64,000 bases of DNA, from positions 1 to 64,000 of the forward strand of contig JADGPK010000003.1 of NCBI GenBank assembly GCA_017882445.1. The letters run 5' to 3'. Shown here in pieces: positions 18,006-26,585 of this stretch (position 1 is its first letter; every line of letters begins with the position of its first letter). This DNA comes from Solirubrobacteraceae bacterium (GTDB lineage: Bacteria; Actinomycetota; Thermoleophilia; Solirubrobacterales; Solirubrobacteraceae). The notes under the pieces are model-generated. The model was not told the origin of the DNA. It saw only the letters and a program-made list of their open reading frames with translations, and ran no database searches. The translations under genes and the position numbers were made by a program.

Positions 18006-19217
18006 CTATCGAGCGCCGTCTTGTGAGGCACCGGCGTAGGCGGCGACGGTACCGGCTGCGATCTTGGCGCACGCCGCGACGGAGTCCCAGTTGACGTGCT
18101 CGGGCGTGTCGCCCGGATGGTGATAGTTGGGGAAGTAGCCCGGACCCATCGACAGCACCGACGCGCTCGGCAGACCGCGGTGCACGGCGAGGACAGGGTC
18201 CGTCCATGCGCCGATACGCCAGCGCTGGGGAGTCTGCAACCCCGCGATCGCGGCGCCCTCCTCCACGAGCGCGATGTCGCGCTCGGCATACCGCTGCTCG
18301 CGCATCGACCCCTCGCCTGTGCAGACGATCGGCGTGCCCGCGCCGAGGGTGTCCAAGCCCAGCACGAACGTCGCCTGCGGTTCCAGCTCGACAGCATGGC
18401 GATCGAGGAACGCCGCCATCCCGCCCATCCCGGCCTCCTCGCCGCCGGTGAGCGCCACGAGGACGTCCGTGTGCGCGAGCGGCTCCGCTGACAGCGCGCG
18501 CGTGAGATCGAGGCAGACAGCGACGCCGCTCGCGTTATCCGAGGCGCCGGGGACGGTCTCGCTGCGGCCCACATCCGCGTCGACCGCGGTCGCCAGCGCG
18601 AACATCGCCACGGCGAGCGCGCGTGCAGCGCGACCGACGCGAGAGCCGCGCCGGAGCAGCCCTCCGGCAGCGGCCAGGGAGAAGGCGAGCTCCAGCGGCG
18701 CCATGAACGGGTCCACCCGGCGGCGACGCACATGACGCTCGCCGCCGGCGGTGGCGAGCAGCGGGTGCCAGATCAGCCCCGTGTTGGCCGCGTCGTGGTG
18801 GGCGACGAGGACGAGCGTGGCTCGCCGCTCCCCCTTGGCGGGCACGCGCGCGAGGACGTTGAGCCCCTCGCCGCGCGGCAGCAGGCGGCGCAGCCACTGA
18901 GACGCCCCACTGACCTCCCGCTCGTAGGACCACAGCGTCGCTGCGGCCAGCGCCGCGCCGGAGGGTCCGCCGAGCGTGCACGCAGCCAGCCCCGCGGCGT
19001 TGTGGATGGCGTGTGCAAGCGCGTAGCTCTGCTGGTAGCGATATGACTCGAGCTGGACGTCTGCTATCCCGAGCTCGCCGAGCCGCCGCGCCAGCCACGC
19101 CGCCGAGCTGCGCTCGCCGGAGCGCAGCGACGATCGCTCCATCCCGGCCAGCGCCGCGACATCGCTACGAATGGCCTCGATGTCCGGCTCGTAGGCGCCC
19201 AGCGGCCGGGCGCTCAT
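18006..19217 (-). CDS. M28 family zinc metallopeptidase
   Basis: 403 aa with the five zinc ligands of M28 aminopeptidases recognisable: His141-Asp142 region (VAHHDAANTG), Asp227 (GASDNASG), catalytic Glu260/Glu261 (GGEEAG), Asp289 (LDTLGAG) and His366/367 (YHHPGDT). Between ligand 1 and 2 it carries an insert with hydrophobic stretches (about 66-95 and 171-213) that could be membrane helices, unusual for this family, so it may be membrane-bound with a periplasm- or cytosol-facing active site. No signal peptide. The start overlaps the stop of the upstream antitoxin-like gene by 4 nt. Confidence 0.87.
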   Translation of the reverse strand: MSARPLGAYEPDIEAIRSDVAALAGMERSSLRSGERSSAAWLARRLGELGIADVQLESYRYQQSYALAHAIHNAAGLAACTLGGPSGAALAAATLWSYEREVSGASQWLRRLLPRGEGLNVLARVPAKGERRATLVLVAHHDAANTGLIWHPLLATAGGERHVRRRRVDPFMAPLELAFSLAAAGGLLRRGSRVGRAARALAVAMFALATAVDADVGRSETVPGASDNASGVAVCLDLTRALSAEPLAHTDVLVALTGGEEAGMGGMAAFLDRHAVELEPQATFVLGLDTLGAGTPIVCTGEGSMREQRYAERDIALVEEGAAIAGLQTPQRWRIGAWTDPVLAVHRGLPSASVLSMGPGYFPNYHHPGDTPEHVNWDSVAACAKIAAGTVAAYAGASQDGAR

Positions 19218-19474
19218 GAGGTGGAACTCGTCGGTGGAGCGCCATCGTCGCCCGCGGCGTCCTCCACCCCCTCCTTCTGCGTCTGCTCGAGACCGTCGAC
19301 GAAACTGGCCGCCTTGTCACCGGCCTTCTGTATCTGCTCGTGATACCTGCCGCCGGTCCGCTTGTCGGCGGCGTCTCCGGCCTTCTGCACCGCCTGCTCG
19401 ATCTGGTCTTTGCGGTCGAGCACCGCATCCCCCGCCCTGTTGCGCAGATCCTTGAATTTGTCCGTGAGTGCCAT
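19214..19474 (-). CDS. MT0933/Rv0909-like antitoxin family protein
   Basis: 86 aa, highly charged and helical: MALTDKFKDLRNRAGDAV, then KAGDAADKRTGGRYHEQIQK and a flexible Ser/Thr tail. The KAGD..D..TGG pattern matches the MT0933 antitoxin family, whose best known member (Rv0909) is paired with the Rv0910 toxin. No Rv0910-like partner is next to it. Instead its stop overlaps the M28 peptidase start, making a two-gene operon. GAGGGAG lies upstream of the ATG. Such proteins may also simply be stress-related amphipathic proteins. Confidence 0.7.
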   Translation of the reverse strand: MALTDKFKDLRNRAGDAVLDRKDQIEQAVQKAGDAADKRTGGRYHEQIQKAGDKAASFVDGLEQTQKEGVEDAAGDDGAPPTSSTS

Positions 19475-19539
19475 GGCTCCCTCTCGCGAGCGTCGTCGTC
19501 CGCATCATGCTATTCCGCAACACACCCCGGCCGCCCCTG

Positions 19540-19545
19540 TACGCT
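19540..19545 (+). promoter_or_regulatory. Leaderless -10 element
   Basis: TACGCT, 6 nt upstream of ATG 19552; no ribosome-binding site. Confidence 0.5.
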
Positions 19546-19551
19546 GTTCGC

Positions 19552-19890
19552 ATGGATCCTGATCGCGCACGGCAACTGCTCGCACGCGAGCGTGAGCGGA
19601 TCGAGCAGGCGATCTCGAGCCTTGACGACGAGGCTCACGAAACGGGAGCTGAGCAGAGCGAACCCGGCGACAGAGGCTCGGAGGACCTCTACCAGAAGGA
19701 GTTCGACGCAGGCCTCGCCGCGGATCTCGCTGAGCAGCTCGCGGCGGTTGAGCGTGCCGAGGCTCGACTCGCCGCCGGCACCTTCGGGTTATCAGTCGAG
19801 AGCGGCGAGCCGATACCCGACCAGCGCCTCGAGGCCCTGCCGACAGCCGAGCGAACCGTCGAGGAGCAAGAGGCACGCGGGCTGCTGTAA
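19552..19890 (+). CDS. TraR/DksA-like protein lacking all four zinc cysteines
   Basis: 112 aa: an N-terminal coiled coil (DRARQLLARERERIEQAISS), an acidic loop DRGSEDLYQKEFDAG, then AAVERAEARLAAGTFG and EPIPDQRLEALPTAERT. The last part aligns with the DksA/TraR zinc finger (GTYG-C--CGEPIP..RLEA.P.A..C..C). Here the four cysteines are replaced by Ser, Ser, Thr and Glu, and the protein has no Cys. DksA acts in the RNA polymerase secondary channel with ppGpp; a zinc-less version could still do this, as in some 'DksA2-type' Cys-poor proteins. Confidence 0.8.
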   Translation: MDPDRARQLLARERERIEQAISSLDDEAHETGAEQSEPGDRGSEDLYQKEFDAGLAADLAEQLAAVERAEARLAAGTFGLSVESGEPIPDQRLEALPTAERTVEEQEARGLL

Positions 19891-19960
19891 CCGGGCGGCT
19901 TCAGCAGCCCGCGCTCGACGGGTAGCCCGCGGTCGATCGAGCTACCGGGACAGGCCCCGA

Positions 19961-20272
19961 TCACTGATAGGTGGCACCAGCCCCCGAACCGGGGTAGGCG
20001 GCACCCGCGCTCGAGCCCGATTCGCCGGCCGACGAGGAGCTACCGCTCGAGCGCGAACCCATCGAACCCATGTCTGGGCACGGGTGTTTCGTCGGTGACG
20101 CAGGTTTGCTCGGCGCAGCCGATTTCTGGGCGGGCGCTGAGGTCGGCGGCGTGGTGGGCGTCGAGGTCGTTGGAGCTGCCGCAGCTCCTGCGATGCCCGC
20201 GGCTGCGCCGCCGGCGGCGAGCGCGCCCGTGATCATCGTGGCTCTGAGCATGCTCGATATGGACATGTTCAT
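19961..20272 (-). CDS. Exported low-complexity protein
   Basis: 103 aa with a signal-like N-terminus (MNMSISSMLRATMITGALAA, then Gly/Ala to about residue 33). A Thr/Ser/Pro/Ala-rich region, KHPCPDMG, and a Ser/Gly/Ala C-terminus follow. Probably secreted or cell-wall exposed and glycosylated; no recognised domain. AGGAGG 9 nt before ATG 20272 fixes the start. Confidence 0.6.
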   Translation of the reverse strand: MNMSISSMLRATMITGALAAGGAAAGIAGAAAAPTTSTPTTPPTSAPAQKSAAPSKPASPTKHPCPDMGSMGSRSSGSSSSAGESGSSAGAAYPGSGAGATYQ

Positions 20273-20419
20273 GGGGTCGAACCTCCTTGTGGATGGGTGA
20301 GTACTGCTGTCGCCCATCATGTGTGCCGACGCTAAGTCCAGGTAGTGCTGCTCGTAGGGGTTCTGTAAGAGCGACGCCCACTGCACGAGCGCACGGCGCG
20401 CGTGTACGATGATCCGCGG

Positions 20420-20791
20420 ATGAGCACCTCCGAGCAATCCGCCGTTCGCCTCGTGGATGCCGGCGACCTCGGCGCCTCGCAGGTGGCCGTCGTCGAGGAA
20501 ACGCCGCATGGCGCCCTGGCGGTCGGCATCAGCGCGGGCAAGCCTTTCGCGGTGTCCAACCGCTGCCGCCACCTGTTCGCCTCGCTTGGCAAGGGGCACG
20601 TGACCGACGACGGTTGCCTTCAATGTCCCTGGCACGCCTCGCTCTACGACGTCGAGACCGGCAAGATGGTGCGCGGGCCCCAGGGCGCGTTCAAGCCGCT
20701 GGCCGGCGCTGTCAAGGCCACGGCCGGCGCCTGCAAGCTGAAGACCTACCCGGTCGAGCTGCGAGACGGCGCCATCTGGCTCCTCGGCTGA
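20420..20791 (+). CDS. Rieske [2Fe-2S] domain protein
   Basis: 123 aa, a single Rieske ferredoxin-like domain. The 2Fe-2S ligands are Cys49/His51 (NRCRHL) and Cys69/His72 (CLQCPWH), with WHASLYDVETG typical of Rieske folds. No oxygenase catalytic domain, so it is a small electron carrier or nitrite-reductase-small-subunit-like protein. ATG 20420 is used; TACGAT lies 9 nt upstream and GTG 20402 is an alternative. Electron partner not evident. Confidence 0.85.
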   Translation: MSTSEQSAVRLVDAGDLGASQVAVVEETPHGALAVGISAGKPFAVSNRCRHLFASLGKGHVTDDGCLQCPWHASLYDVETGKMVRGPQGAFKPLAGAVKATAGACKLKTYPVELRDGAIWLLG

Positions 20792-20897
20792 CGATCCGGG
20801 GGCATCGACGCCGGATGGCGCGCAGCAGCGACCGCTCGCTCCTCTGCCAGCTCTGCGGCCACTCCCGAACGAAGAGCGCCGTGATGGAAGCCCTCCG

Positions 20898-22115
20898 CTA
20901 TGAGCCGGGGGCGACGTTCTCGAATACCGCGCTCATCCCCTGTCCGCCGCCGATGCACATGGTCTCCAGGCCGTAGCGCCCGCCGCGGCGGTGCAGCTCG
21001 CGCAGCAGCGTCGTCATGATCCGCCCGCCGGTCGCTCCAATCGGGTGGCCCAGCGAGATGCCCGAGCCATGCACGTTGACGCGCTCGAGCCCGTCGGGGA
21101 GATCCCACTCGCGCAGGACGGCCAGCGCCTGCGCAGCGAACGCCTCGTTGAGCTCGATCAGGTCCATGTCTGCCAACGTCAGGCCGGCGCGCTCGAGCGC
21201 CCGGCGGGTCGCGGGGACGGGGCCGATGCCCATGGTCTCCGGCGCCACGCCGGCGACGGCCCAGGACACAAGGCGGGCGAACGGCTGCAGGCCGAGCTCG
21301 GCTGCCTTCTCGGCGTGCGTGACGATGCACAGCGCCGCGCCGTCGTTCTGGCCGCTCGCATTGCCGGCCGTGACGGTCGCCTCCGCGTCACTGGCCAGCA
21401 TCAACGGTCGTAGTTCGGCGAGCCGCTCGAGCGTCGTGTCGGGACGCGGGTGCTCGTCGGTGTCGATCAACCGCTCACCCTTGCGGCTCCTGACAACCAC
21501 CGGGACGATCTCCTCGGCGAACGTGCCGCTCTCGTGGGCCGCGACGGCGCGCCTGTGTGAGCGCAGCGCCAGTTCGTCCTGCTCGGAGCGCGGGATCGCG
21601 TACTGGCGGCGTAGGTTCTCCGCGGTTTCGATCATGCCGCCGGGAACCGGATGATTCAGGCCACCGGCCGTCACCCGCCCGCGCGCCAGGCGATCCTCCA
21701 GCTTCACCCCGCCGCCCTTGACGCCCCAGCGCATCCCCATCGCGTAGAACTCGGCCTGGCTCATGCTCTCTGCGCCGCCGGCCAGGACGAGGTCTGCCAC
21801 ACCTGTCTGGACCTGCATGCAGCCGAGCGTGATCGCCTGCAGGCCGGCGCCGCAGCGACGGTCCACCTGCAGTCCGGGCACCTCGACCGGCAGGCCGGCG
21901 TCGAGCGCGGCGACCCGCCCGATCGCCGGACACTCGCCGTTGGGGTATCCCTGACCAAGGATCACATCGTCGATCTCCGAGGCGGGCAGCGAGGTTCGCT
22001 GCACCAGCTCGCGAATCACGATGGCGGCCAGCTCGGTGGGCGGCACGTCGCGAAAGACGCCGCCGAAACCGCCGACGGCCGTCCTCAGGGGTTCGCAGAT
22101 CACAGCGTCGCGCAT
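20898..22115 (-). CDS. Thiolase (acetyl-CoA C-acyltransferase)
   Basis: 405 aa. All thiolase residues are present: nucleophile Cys88 (DRRCGAGLQA), His357 (GHPIGATGG), Cys387 (MCIGGGQG) and the NEAFAAQALA loop near 323. It catalyses CoA-dependent cleavage or condensation of 3-ketoacyl-CoA. Biosynthetic (AtoB) versus degradative (FadA/PcaF) role cannot be told from sequence. An enoyl-CoA hydratase at 23.2 kb suggests fatty or aromatic acid breakdown. It is followed by 71 nt then phzF-like in the same direction, so the two may be co-transcribed. Confidence 0.92.
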   Translation of the reverse strand: MRDAVICEPLRTAVGGFGGVFRDVPPTELAAIVIRELVQRTSLPASEIDDVILGQGYPNGECPAIGRVAALDAGLPVEVPGLQVDRRCGAGLQAITLGCMQVQTGVADLVLAGGAESMSQAEFYAMGMRWGVKGGGVKLEDRLARGRVTAGGLNHPVPGGMIETAENLRRQYAIPRSEQDELALRSHRRAVAAHESGTFAEEIVPVVVRSRKGERLIDTDEHPRPDTTLERLAELRPLMLASDAEATVTAGNASGQNDGAALCIVTHAEKAAELGLQPFARLVSWAVAGVAPETMGIGPVPATRRALERAGLTLADMDLIELNEAFAAQALAVLREWDLPDGLERVNVHGSGISLGHPIGATGGRIMTTLLRELHRRGGRYGLETMCIGGGQGMSAVFENVAPGS

Positions 22116-22186
22116 GCCCGGGAGCCTGCCACATATCCCGCTGCGAGGCCCTGTCGCTCGGGCCCGAAGGAGAACCGTCTGCTGCG

Positions 22187-23110
22187 CTACACCGCTTGCG
22201 AGAGCCGGAAATCGCCGCGGGCGACGATCACGGCCGAGCCACCCACGCTCACGCGCTCGATCTTCTCGGGCGAGCCGTCAGCGAAGGCGTACAGCAGCGA
22301 GGGTCGAGCTATCTCGACGCCCTGGCGAATCTCCACCTCCGCGCCGAACGCGATCCGGCCGTGACGGCTGAGATGCACCGCGAGGGGGCCCGCCGCCGAT
22401 CCCGTGGCGGGATCCTCGGGCACCCCGAGAGCCGGCAGGAACATGCGGGTCTTCCAGTGCCGCCCCGAGCCCGCGAAGCAGTTCGCGCCGACATCGCCGA
22501 GCTCAGACAGGGCCTGCAGGTTCGGCTCGAGCGCCGCCACGGCCTCCTCGCTCTCCAGCTCCACATACACGTGGCGCAGCCCGTTCTCATAGACCTCCAC
22601 CGGCAGGCCCGAGCGCTCGACGCCGAGCGCATCCAGCAGCTCGGCCTCGTGCTCGTAGGGGGCCCATGTGGGAACCGGCTGGTCCATCCATCCGGAGACC
22701 ACGAGACCGTCCTCGCTGCGCAGCCGCACCGCCACCGGGCCGATCGTGGTCTCCAGGGTGACGGCGTCCCGGCGCAGGGCGTTTCCCAACGCGATCGCCG
22801 CACCGAGCACCGGATGCCCCGCGAACGGCAGCTCGGCGACTGGAGTGAATATCCGGATCGCCACATCGCCCCCCTGCCGGGGCGGGAGCACGAACACGGT
22901 CTCTGACAGATTCAGCTCCCGCGCCAGAGGCTGCATCTGCTGCTCGGCGATGGTCCGCGCGTCGGTGAACACCGCCAGCTGGTTGCCCTCCAGCGGAACG
23001 TCGGTGAATACGTCGAGCAGGACGTAGCGGCCGCAGCCGCCCACACGCGGCTCGCCGCCCACCGAGCCGAGCGGATCGAAGGCGGAGAGGATGTCGATTG
23101 GCTCGGTCAT
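22187..23110 (-). CDS. PhzF family isomerase/epimerase-like protein
   Basis: 307 aa, diaminopimelate-epimerase fold. Marks: DVFTDVPLEGNQLAVF, the catalytic Glu70 in NLSETVFV, IRIFTPVAELPFAGHP, and DPATGSAAGPLAVHL near the C-terminus. PhzF isomerises trans-2,3-dihydro-3-hydroxyanthranilate in phenazine pathways, but most relatives have unknown substrates and no phenazine genes are near. Start ATG 23110 (MTEPIDIL); an upstream open frame lacks family similarity. TAGAGT 16 nt upstream may be a -10. Confidence 0.88.
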   Translation of the reverse strand: MTEPIDILSAFDPLGSVGGEPRVGGCGRYVLLDVFTDVPLEGNQLAVFTDARTIAEQQMQPLARELNLSETVFVLPPRQGGDVAIRIFTPVAELPFAGHPVLGAAIALGNALRRDAVTLETTIGPVAVRLRSEDGLVVSGWMDQPVPTWAPYEHEAELLDALGVERSGLPVEVYENGLRHVYVELESEEAVAALEPNLQALSELGDVGANCFAGSGRHWKTRMFLPALGVPEDPATGSAAGPLAVHLSRHGRIAFGAEVEIRQGVEIARPSLLYAFADGSPEKIERVSVGGSAVIVARGDFRLSQAV

Positions 23111-23192
23111 GGCGCGCGGGCTGCGGACTCTAGGCCCTACCCCGTAAGCTCGCACGCAACAGGGTGCGCAAAGAGCGGGAGGAGCACAGGAC

Positions 23193-23981
23193 ATGGACGA
23201 GGCGGTCTACAAGCAGGTGCAGGACGGCGTGGCGGTGCTGACGCTCAACCGGCCGGACAGGCTGAACGCTTGGACGGCGGAGATGGAGCACGCATACTTC
23301 AAGCTGCTCGACGAGTGCGCAAGCTCCGCGGACGTGCGCGTGATCGTCGTGACCGGCGCCGGCAGGGGGTTCTGCGCGGGAGCGGACATGCACGACCTGC
23401 AGGCGATCGGCAACGGCAGCCTAGAGATCTCCGACGGCGCGCTCGAGCGCCGGGCGCAGAGCCACCCGCTGTCGATCCCCAAGCCGATCGTCGCGGCGAT
23501 CAACGGCGCCTGCGCGGGTATCGGCCTGGTGCAGGCGCTGATGTGCGACGTGCGTTTCGCCGCCGCGGGCGCCAAGTTCACGACCGCCTTCGCTCGGCGC
23601 GGGCTGGTTGCCGAGCACGGCATCTCGTGGGTCCTGCCGAGGCTCATCGGCCCCGCCCGCGCGTTGGACCTGCTGCTGTCGGGCCGCGTGGTGCTGGCTG
23701 AGGAGGCGCAGGAGCTGGGTCTGGTCAACCGCGTATTGAAGCCCGACACGCTGCTCGAGCAGACGATTGACTACGCGCGCGAGCTCGCGCTGAACTGCTC
23801 TCCGACGAGCATGGCGACGATGAAGCGACAGGTCTACGCCGACCTCGAGCGCAGCCTTTCCGACGCCACCGCCGAGGCCGACCGGCTGATGCTCGAGTCG
23901 TTCACCGCTCCCGACTTCGTCGAGGGCGTCACGAGCTTCCTGGAGCGGCGCGACCCGCGCTTCGCTTCACTCGGCGTCTAG
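23193..23981 (+). CDS. Enoyl-CoA hydratase/isomerase family protein
   Basis: 262-aa crotonase-fold enzyme. The oxyanion-hole motif GRGFCAGADMHDL (about 50-62) and GACAGIGLVQALMCDVRFA are standard, and AEHGISWVLPRLIG holds the usual catalytic Glu of the group. Adds water to enoyl-CoA in beta-oxidation or a related step. GGGAGGAG precedes the ATG. Divergent from the phzF-like gene and convergent with the VOC gene, which it overlaps by 4 nt. Confidence 0.9.
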   Translation: MDEAVYKQVQDGVAVLTLNRPDRLNAWTAEMEHAYFKLLDECASSADVRVIVVTGAGRGFCAGADMHDLQAIGNGSLEISDGALERRAQSHPLSIPKPIVAAINGACAGIGLVQALMCDVRFAAAGAKFTTAFARRGLVAEHGISWVLPRLIGPARALDLLLSGRVVLAEEAQELGLVNRVLKPDTLLEQTIDYARELALNCSPTSMATMKRQVYADLERSLSDATAEADRLMLESFTAPDFVEGVTSFLERRDPRFASLGV

Positions 23982-24721
23982 CCGGGCGTCGCGGTACGTC
24001 GCAGGCGCACGCCGCCGAGCTCGATCGCCCCAGGACCACCGCGCAGCTCTCGCGGGAGATCGATCGCGATCTCTACGAGCCCTTCGTCGTGCTCGCCCGC
24101 GGCCTTTGCGAATCTGACCTCCCCGCCGTCCAGACGCATCACCGAGCCATCCTCCTGCTCGCCGAGCGCAACGCCCAGCACCTCGCCCCAGCGGGCCGCC
24201 ACGGCGGCCGGGTCGCCGACCGCGATCGTGACGCCCGCCAGGCGGCCCGCCGCGCCGGTACCCGTCCGTCCCGTCCATTGCGGGCCGCCCCAGCGCCAGG
24301 TGCCGTAGGGCTCGGAGCGGTCGAGTGAGACGATCGCACCGCGCATGTCCGCCGGGTGAAGGTGGGTGCCGGAGATGTCCGGCAGGTCGACCTGCCAGAC
24401 CACGCGAACTCCCAGCGCAGCGGCGCGCCGCCTCGCTCCGTCGAGATCCTCGAGATCGAAGATCACCATGTAGCCGCCGTCGCCGTTGTGACGCGCCAGG
24501 TAGCGCCCGGCGGCGGTGTCCGGCGTGATCGGGGACACGATCTCGAGAAAGCAGTCGCCCAGCGCGAACACCGTGTTCGCCAGCCCGAACAGGCCGACGC
24601 CGGGATCGCGAAACGGCTCGTCGAGGTCGAGCGCGGAGCGCAGCGCCGAAGCCACCGGCTCGAGCTCCGAGGCGACGAGCACCGCCTGGCGCAGCCTGAC
24701 TCTCGATGCACCTGCGCCCAT
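23978..24721 (-). CDS. VOC/glyoxalase-like domain protein
   Basis: 247 aa with two VOC-type halves: an N-terminal Glyoxalase_3-like part (RLRQAVLVASELEPVAS, LGDCFLEIVSPI, GYMVIFDLEDLD) and a second half beginning LAGVTIAVGDPAAVAARW. Metal ligand candidates are Glu in FLEIVS and His in GTHLHPADM. The substrate is unknown. Start ATG 24721 is preferred to an upstream in-frame ATG because TAGCCT lies 7 nt before it. Confidence 0.75.
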   Translation of the reverse strand: MGAGASRVRLRQAVLVASELEPVASALRSALDLDEPFRDPGVGLFGLANTVFALGDCFLEIVSPITPDTAAGRYLARHNGDGGYMVIFDLEDLDGARRRAAALGVRVVWQVDLPDISGTHLHPADMRGAIVSLDRSEPYGTWRWGGPQWTGRTGTGAAGRLAGVTIAVGDPAAVAARWGEVLGVALGEQEDGSVMRLDGGEVRFAKAAGEHDEGLVEIAIDLPRELRGGPGAIELGGVRLRRTATPG

Positions 24722-24728
24722 CGGCCAA

Positions 24729-24734
24729 AGGCTA
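24729..24734 (-). promoter_or_regulatory. Leaderless -10 element
   Basis: TAGCCT on the minus strand, 7 nt upstream of ATG 24721. Confidence 0.5.
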
Positions 24735-24921
24735 CCAATCGGCCTGGGAAGGGCAGCCCGCACACTGCGCGCCCTCGCCTGCTCGCTAGATCCATATCCA
24801 GGGCATGGTCAAGATAGTGGATGATGCGTGTAGACAAAACATCGCTGACATGCGATCATTCCCGACGCTGGATCATATGACACCGATCGTCTGGCTCGAA
24901 CGAGCTATTTGGGGAGGTCGA

Positions 24922-26304
24922 ATGCCAACAAGAGGCGGAGCGTCGTTCTCGCAACGCGGCAGGCGCACGGGTGCCGGCGTGAGTCCATCGGCGATCACCC
25001 CCATCTACAAGCGCCTGCCGTATGGCCCGCACAGGCTGGCGCGCCACGAGGTCATCCTCCATCAGCGCGGCCGCATCCATGGGGCGATGGTCGAGGCGGT
25101 CGCGCAGAACGGCTACGAGCGCACGAGCGTCAAGCAGGTGATCGGCCTCGCGGGCGTGTCGCGCCGATCCTTCTATGAGCAGTTCGCCAACAAGGAAGGG
25201 TGCTTCCTGGCGACCTTCGACCTGATCGCACGCCGAGACATCCAGCAGATCATGGAGGCCTACCTGGCCACCGAAGGCAGCCTCGAAGACCGCCTGCGGG
25301 CCGCCTTCGTCAAGTTCGTCGAGAAAGCCAAGGACAGCCGCAAGGCAACGCTGCTGGTGCTCGTCGAGGCGCAGACCGCCGGAGCGGCCGGCACGCTGCG
25401 TCTGCGCAAGGCGACCGCGACCTGCGAGCAGCTGCTCGCGAGGAGCTTCATCGAGTCGCCTGACGCGAGCGCTCTGCCGAAGCCGATCGTGAGAGGCATC
25501 ACGGGCGGCCTGCACGGCGCGGCCTCAAAGCTCTTGAGAGAGACCCGATCAGCGCAGGACGCCGACGGCCTGGCCGAGGAGATGCTGGGCTGGACACTGC
25601 TCTTTCAGACCCCGGCGGCCGAGCAGATGGCCGAGTGCATGGCGGCCCGGCTGCGGAGGCGCATGCGCGAGATCTCCCTCGCCAGCGCCCACCAGCAGGC
25701 GGACGCGCACGCACCGGATCGCGATGACCGCGCGCGGCTTCTGCACCACGCCCTGCGTCTGGCGGCGCTGCACGACTACCGTGAGCTGAGCGCCCCGCAG
25801 ATCGCCGACGAGGCACGCGTCCCGATCGACGTGTTCCTGGAACTGTTCGCCGACAAGGACAGCTGCTTCCTCGCCGGGCTGGACATGATCGGCGACGAGC
25901 TCACGGAGATCGCGACCGACGCCGACCTCCTCGGCGGGAACTGGCCCCGGGCCGTGCGCCGAGTGGTCGGCGAGATCATGGGCTACCTGGCCGAGCGGCC
26001 GCTCTACGCGCGCACGATCGCGCACGAGGCATTCTGTGCCGGAGCGTGCGCGGCCGAGCGGAACCTCGAGCTCGCGCTTGGTATTGCCACGTTGCTGACC
26101 GAGGGCGCCCCCTCACAGGCGCGCAGCGGCTTGGCCGTCGACGAGATCGCGGGCGCCTTCGTGCACATGATCCGCTGCCAGGTGACGGACGGACGGATTG
26201 AACTCCTGGCGACCCTGTCGGACTACTTCGCCTACATCGTCCTCGCGCCGTTCATCGGAGCCGACGCGGCGATCGAGATCCTGACCGCGGACCCCGACCT
26301 CTAG
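24922..26304 (+). CDS. Double-domain TetR family regulator
   Basis: 460 aa with two complete TetR-like units in tandem. Unit 1 HTH: RIHGAMVEAVAQNGYERTSV then SRRSFYEQFANKEGCFLATFD (about residues 51-100). Unit 2 HTH: RARLLHHALRLAALHDYREL then VPIDVFLELFADKDSCFLAGLD (about 272-320). Each is followed by a helical ligand/dimer domain. Typical TetR proteins are ~200 aa dimers. GGGAGG lies 4-5 nt before ATG 24922; the frame is open further upstream to 24805 without family similarity. Target unknown; divergent from the VOC gene. Confidence 0.85.
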   Translation: MPTRGGASFSQRGRRTGAGVSPSAITPIYKRLPYGPHRLARHEVILHQRGRIHGAMVEAVAQNGYERTSVKQVIGLAGVSRRSFYEQFANKEGCFLATFDLIARRDIQQIMEAYLATEGSLEDRLRAAFVKFVEKAKDSRKATLLVLVEAQTAGAAGTLRLRKATATCEQLLARSFIESPDASALPKPIVRGITGGLHGAASKLLRETRSAQDADGLAEEMLGWTLLFQTPAAEQMAECMAARLRRRMREISLASAHQQADAHAPDRDDRARLLHHALRLAALHDYRELSAPQIADEARVPIDVFLELFADKDSCFLAGLDMIGDELTEIATDADLLGGNWPRAVRRVVGEIMGYLAERPLYARTIAHEAFCAGACAAERNLELALGIATLLTEGAPSQARSGLAVDEIAGAFVHMIRCQVTDGRIELLATLSDYFAYIVLAPFIGADAAIEILTADPDL

Positions 26305-26571
26305 CTAGCGGCGCTTGCGAGAGGCGCGATCCGCGAAGTACGTGAGCACGATCCCCACCAGCAGGGAGATCACGATCACGATGATCAGCGGTGCGCGGCC
26401 CGACCCGAAGATCCAGTGGACCTTGACTTCGTCGAGGTTGAGCACGGCGAAGAGCGTGATCAGGATCGCCAGCACCACGAGCCCGCCGGTGCGCGCCGTC
26501 TCCCCCGGGCTGCGCCCCTCGGTCTTCGCCTGACCGTCCCCGCCTGGTATCTGTCCTGTGGGAGCGGCCAT
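26305..26571 (-). CDS. LapA-domain (DUF1049) membrane protein
   Basis: 88 aa with two membrane helices (TGGLVVLAILITLFAVLNLD and APLIIVIVISLLVGIVLTYF) separated by VKVHWIFGSG, the LapA/YciS pattern (N..V.....F). C-terminus basic (DRASRKRR). Role unknown; LapA of E. coli works with LapB in LPS assembly, which does not apply in an actinobacterium. ATG 26571 used; TTG 26583 is an alternative. Last gene of the MFS-TetR-LapA run. Confidence 0.75.
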   Translation of the reverse strand: MAAPTGQIPGGDGQAKTEGRSPGETARTGGLVVLAILITLFAVLNLDEVKVHWIFGSGRAPLIIVIVISLLVGIVLTYFADRASRKRR

Positions 26572-26585
26572 CGCGTCTGTCAATG

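Noticed and set aside
22187-23110. A phenazine cluster because of the PhzF-like gene
   Set aside because: No phzA/B/D/E/G genes are near; most PhzF-like proteins are not phenazine enzymes.
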